From contig JAJEKV010000037.1 in the NCBI GenBank assembly GCA_021234155.1, positions 1 to 64,000 on the forward strand: DNA of 64,000 nucleotides, in the 5' to 3' direction. Under the pieces are notes generated by a model. The model did no database searches, was not told the DNA's origin, and worked only from the letters and a program-made list of their open reading frames with translations. This stretch comes from Isoetes taiwanensis (Eukaryota > Streptophyta > Lycopodiopsida > Isoetales > Isoetaceae). Positions within the stretch are counted from its first letter, which is position 1; each line of letters starts with the position of its first letter. Position numbers and translations under genes: made by a program. Shown one piece after another: positions 61,374 through 64,000 of this stretch.

Positions 61374-62611
61374 ATGGCAACGCAATTGTCGAAGACAAAG
61401 ATCCATTCAGATCAAAAGGCTCTAGAAAAAGCAATGCCTTTCTTTGGAACCCTATTGCATAGTTACGGTGTAAAAAGCGGTCGCCTTTTGAGCCCTTGTT
61501 ATGCTTCCATCCATTTCTCACATGCGGATGGAGTACGGCAATTGCCGCCGGGATTCGCAACTAGATGCCCCGACGGTTCCAACGGAGCAAAAATCACCTC
61601 CATCGGATCGGGATGATGAGATATGCCAAACCGGGTTAAGCTTCTAGTTATGGATGTCTCCGTGTCTTTAAATTTGTTTCTTTTTTTTAGCGCCTTTTAG
61701 GGCATTCTCATTTTTGAGCTTACCAGGTATTTTTGAGTGCTTACCGGAGGTTCCTTTCATTGCCTTGCTTTTTGCCTCCCTCTTCATTTGCCTTCACTTA
61801 GGTCCATGGGCTAATTCACCAAAAGTTCATATTTCATAATTGGCCATCAAGGGATGCCTCCTTGTCATATTCAAAGCTATATTTTGACGAGCCGATACTT
61901 CAATAATATTCTCTTGTCACAATTGTTCTTAAGTTTTCATCATGTCGATGTAGTATAGTGGTGAGTATTCCCCGCCACGCTGGTGACCCGGTTCGATCCC
62001 CGATCGGGCGATTTTTGTTCTATCTCGCCTAGTGCATATCTTTCCAAAGTGTAGCACATGAATATGACTCCCACCCCTTAAAAGTCGTGGTGTTATGACT
62101 CCTACCCCTTCAAAGTTGTGTTAGAGTTTCTATAATGCCAATCTCGCATAGTGTTGAGTGTTCTTGGTCATGCCGGCACCGCGTTTCGATTCCACCACCG
62201 CGACGAGGATGTGTCTCCTTGTCATATTCAAAGCCATATTTCGACGAGGCTGCAATTCCAAAGTATTTCATTGTCACAATTGCGTTAGAATCTTCGATCG
62301 TGGTCGATGTAGTATAGTGGTGAGTATTCCCCGTCCACGCTGGTGACCCGGTTCGATCCCCGCAGATCGGGCGCAATTTTTGGCCTAACTTGTCCAAAAT
62401 AATGCATATATTCAAAATCAAGATCTTATATTCAAAATGAACTAAAAGATTCCTATTTAAGAGACGGTGACGAGAGAAAAGAAGTTAGTATCAGATTACA
62501 CCGGGGATCTGACGGTGTCAGCTAGTTCATCAAAACTATTTCAAGGACCTAGCTTTTAAGATATAGATAGCTTCCAACCCAACCGGCTTTGATCTCAAGC
62601 TCCCGTAAACC
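61374..62611 (+). repeat. Unit 50 (1,238 bp), last complete unit
   Basis: A is at 61944-62010, core CCGCCACGCTGG. B is at 62303-62373, core CCGTCCACGCTGG. Near 62224 the B segment reads GTCATATTC, the A-segment base, where all other B segments have GTCCTATTC. The T-rich spot holds an insert (GGGCATTCTCATTTTTGAGC). Confidence 0.97.
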
Positions 62612-63165
62612 ATGGCAACGCAATTGTCGAAGACAAAGATCCATTCAGATCAAAAGGCTCTAGAAAAAGCAATGCCTTTTCTTTGGAACCCTATTGCATA
62701 GTTACGGTACAAAGCGGTCGCCTTTGAGCCCTTTGTTATGCTTCCATCCATTTCTCACACATGCAGATGGAGTACGGCAATTGCCGCTGGGATTTGGCAA
62801 CTAGATGCCCTGACGGTTCCAACGGAGCAAAAATCACCTCCATCGGACCGGCGGATGCAGAGATATGCCAAACTGAAGTCAAGCTTCTAGTTATGGATGT
62901 CTCCGCGCCTTTAAATTTGTTTCTTTTTTAGCACCTTTTTGAGTGCATATTTGAGGTCCCTTTCCCATTGCCTTGAGTGCTTACCGGGTTCCTTTCATTG
63001 CCTTGCTTTTTGCCTCCCTCTTCATTTGCCTTCACTTAGGTCCATGGGCTAATTCACCAAAAGTTCATATTTCATAATTCGGCCATCAAGGGATGCCTCC
63101 TTGTCATATTCAAAGCTATATTTTGACGAAATCGATACTTCAATAATATTCTCTTGTCACAAATG
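62612..63165 (+). repeat. Unit 51, partial (array right end)
   Basis: Homology stops after CTTGTCACAAATG at 63165, about 22 bases before locus A would start, so no tRNA is present. It has central-block markers: GTACAAAG, GTCAAGC, TTCATTTG, CCATGGG, CACAAATG and a degenerate internal duplication, although the units just before it are of the right type. Confidence 0.95.
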
Positions 63166-63529
63166 TGATATGGAGCATGCTAGGGGAGGGTCCAGAGAAC
63201 TAAGGCAATGAGGCACATGGAAACCCATGGTTACAAGGCAAAAGAATAGGGCGAAATACTCAACATGCAACTATATTTTCCATGAAGATATTTTATAAAA
63301 GGGATGATATTTTAGCAAAAGTTACTTGTCACCTTCATGCAACCCTTTTATTGCAAAAAGGACGAATTGGGTTGATTCAAGAATAGCAAAAGTGTGCCTT
63401 TATCCCGAAGAAAGAAGGGCCGAATGATATAAGGAGGGCGGCCGACACTGATCGATATGAGAGCAGCCTCCGCCAAATATTCCGCCCTCGCAAATCAAAG
63501 ATCCGCAAGCTCCAACTCACTAGGATGTA

Positions 63530-63610
63530 TCATGTGCACATCAGGCCATCATAGTCACCATTTGAGGAGTCCTCGCCACCGGAATTACTTTCCAAGTCCT
63601 CGCCTTGCCC
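63530..63610 (-). other. Possible coding remnant, acidic Ser/Gly-rich stretch, minus strand
   Basis: Twenty-six codons and a TGA on the minus strand, rich in Glu, Asp, Ser and Gly (GEDLESNSGGEDSSNG). It lies downstream of the other minus-strand fragment in a different frame, which would fit one coding sequence with frameshifts. Chance is also possible. Confidence 0.2.
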
Positions 63611-63664
63611 GATAAGCCCCGATCATCGAAGCTTTGATCCATCCGTGGCTTCATCTTTTCCTTT

Positions 63665-63769
63665 TTATCTCCAATTCTCCAATGATATAAAAGTTTTTAC
63701 AATCATCTCATAAGAAGCTAGATTAGAGTCCACATCTGTAATAGGCAATCCGCCTTTCTCATAATTCAT
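63665..63769 (-). other. Possible coding remnant, 34 codons, minus strand
   Basis: From ATG to TAA on the minus strand; the frame stays open upstream of the ATG for about 19 more codons. The peptide starts MNYEKGGLPITDVDSN and ends with ENWR. The composition is protein-like, but it is short and of no family I recognise. It may be an exon end or a fragment cut by frameshifts. Confidence 0.25.
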
Positions 63770-64000
63770 ATTCTTAGCTTCCTTCGCTTTTTTTGCTCCC
63801 AAAGATAAACAACATTTGGCTTATAATTTCCTCGGCGACGGCTTGCCTTCCCCGGATTGCAAGGAACCGCCATACTCTTGTTGATATTGTGCTTCAAAGA
63901 ATATTGAAGCGTTGGGCCATTGATCGTGCACGAGGATCAACTCGCCTCGATACCATTACTTGATATGGTTTAAGAATTCTAAGAGATATTACCCACTTGC

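Larger units (their letters stand above)
1..63165 (+). repeat. Tandem array of about 51 units (about 1,243 bp), each with two tRNA-Asp-like loci
   Basis: The anchor ATGGCAACGCAATTGTCG recurs 51 times from 482 to 62612, always on the + strand, with spacing 1172-1266 bp (mean 1243). I number units from this anchor. Each full unit holds locus A (followed by TGATTTTTG) and locus B (followed by CAATTTTTGG), about 365 bp apart. In the unit entries, 'core' means the bases between ATTCC and TGACC, covering the anticodon arm; the intact core is CGCCTGTCACGCGGG. Twenty of 101 loci have this exact core. Tandem tRNA arrays are known in plants, for example the Ser-Tyr-Tyr and Pro clusters of Arabidopsis, but I do not know of a described Asp array with this unit. 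The tRNA assignment is firm; expression is unknown. Confidence 0.97.
63166..64000. other. Single-copy right flank, no gene recognised
   Basis: From TGATATGGAGCATGC onward there is no similarity to the array unit and no tRNA-like element. Composition is mixed, with A-rich purine stretches at first and more balanced sequence after 63430. Neither strand has a long open frame. Two short minus-strand stretches look more protein-like than their surroundings (entered separately) and could belong to one gene or mobile element broken by frameshifts. I cannot name a family. Confidence 0.6.

Noticed and set aside
1-63165. CRISPR array
   Set aside because: The period is 1.24 kb, there are no short direct repeats with unique spacers, and the repeats are plant-type tRNA genes.
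1-63165. 5S rDNA array
   Set aside because: The tandem Pol III gene layout is similar, but no 5S RNA sequence is present, and the conserved element folds as tRNA-Asp.
1-63165. tRNA-derived SINE family
   Set aside because: The copies are head-to-tail and uniform, with true 3' tRNA ends, no poly-A or simple-repeat tails and no target-site duplications.
1-63165. Centromeric satellite
   Set aside because: The unit is long and contains tRNA genes, unlike typical 150-350 bp plant centromere repeats. Location cannot be judged from the window, so this is unlikely rather than excluded.
63166-64000. LTR retrotransposon in the right flank
   Set aside because: I looked for LTR ends, a primer-binding site, a polypurine tract and pol motifs, and found none I could defend in 835 bases.

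Overview
The window is almost entirely one tandem array. Positions 1 to 63165 hold about 51 head-to-tail copies of a unit averaging about 1,243 bp (50 full units plus a partial one at each end). Each full unit carries two tRNA-Asp(GTC)-like loci, A and B, both on the + strand, giving 101 loci (50 A, 51 B). The intact 72-nt form has anticodon loop CTGTCAC, a box A (TAGTATAGTGGT), a box B (GGTTCGATCCC), a fully paired cloverleaf and a T5 run a few bases downstream. It closely matches plant cytosolic tRNA-Asp, so the window is most probably plant nuclear DNA. The species cannot be told. No protein-coding gene can be supported in the array. Layout of one unit, numbered from the ATGGCAACG anchor: about 550-590 bp without an RNA gene, including a hypervariable T-rich spot near +300; locus A; about 295 bp; locus B; then about 240-250 bp to the next anchor. 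A and B sit in paralogous segments of about 200 bp, so a tRNA gene was first duplicated with its flanks and the dimer was then amplified. Only 15 loci have a full-length 72-nt form (6 A, 9 B; one B has a D-loop change), and about ten more are nearly intact. In the rest the first 29 or so nt are preserved while the anticodon, T and 3' acceptor parts are rewritten with indels. The same two-state behaviour recurs at other CG- or CAG/CTG-rich spots, and the same substitution (GCATC to AAGATC) appears at two unrelated sites. This looks more like context-dependent sequencing or consensus error on methylated repeats than natural decay, although true divergence cannot be excluded. Apart from this noise, simple variants mark blocks: a left block (to about 11-13 kb), a central block (about 13-37 kb, with a 32-bp internal duplication and GTACAAAG/GTCAAGC/CAAATG variants) and a right block (about 37-62 kb, ATTGCCAC). 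A few units (41, 47, 48, 51) carry markers of another block, which points to unequal exchange or gene conversion. Right flank: the array stops abruptly at 63165, in the 5' flank of what would be the next A locus. Positions 63166-64000 are single-copy, with no recognisable gene and only short minus-strand open stretches that may be remnants of a broken coding sequence.
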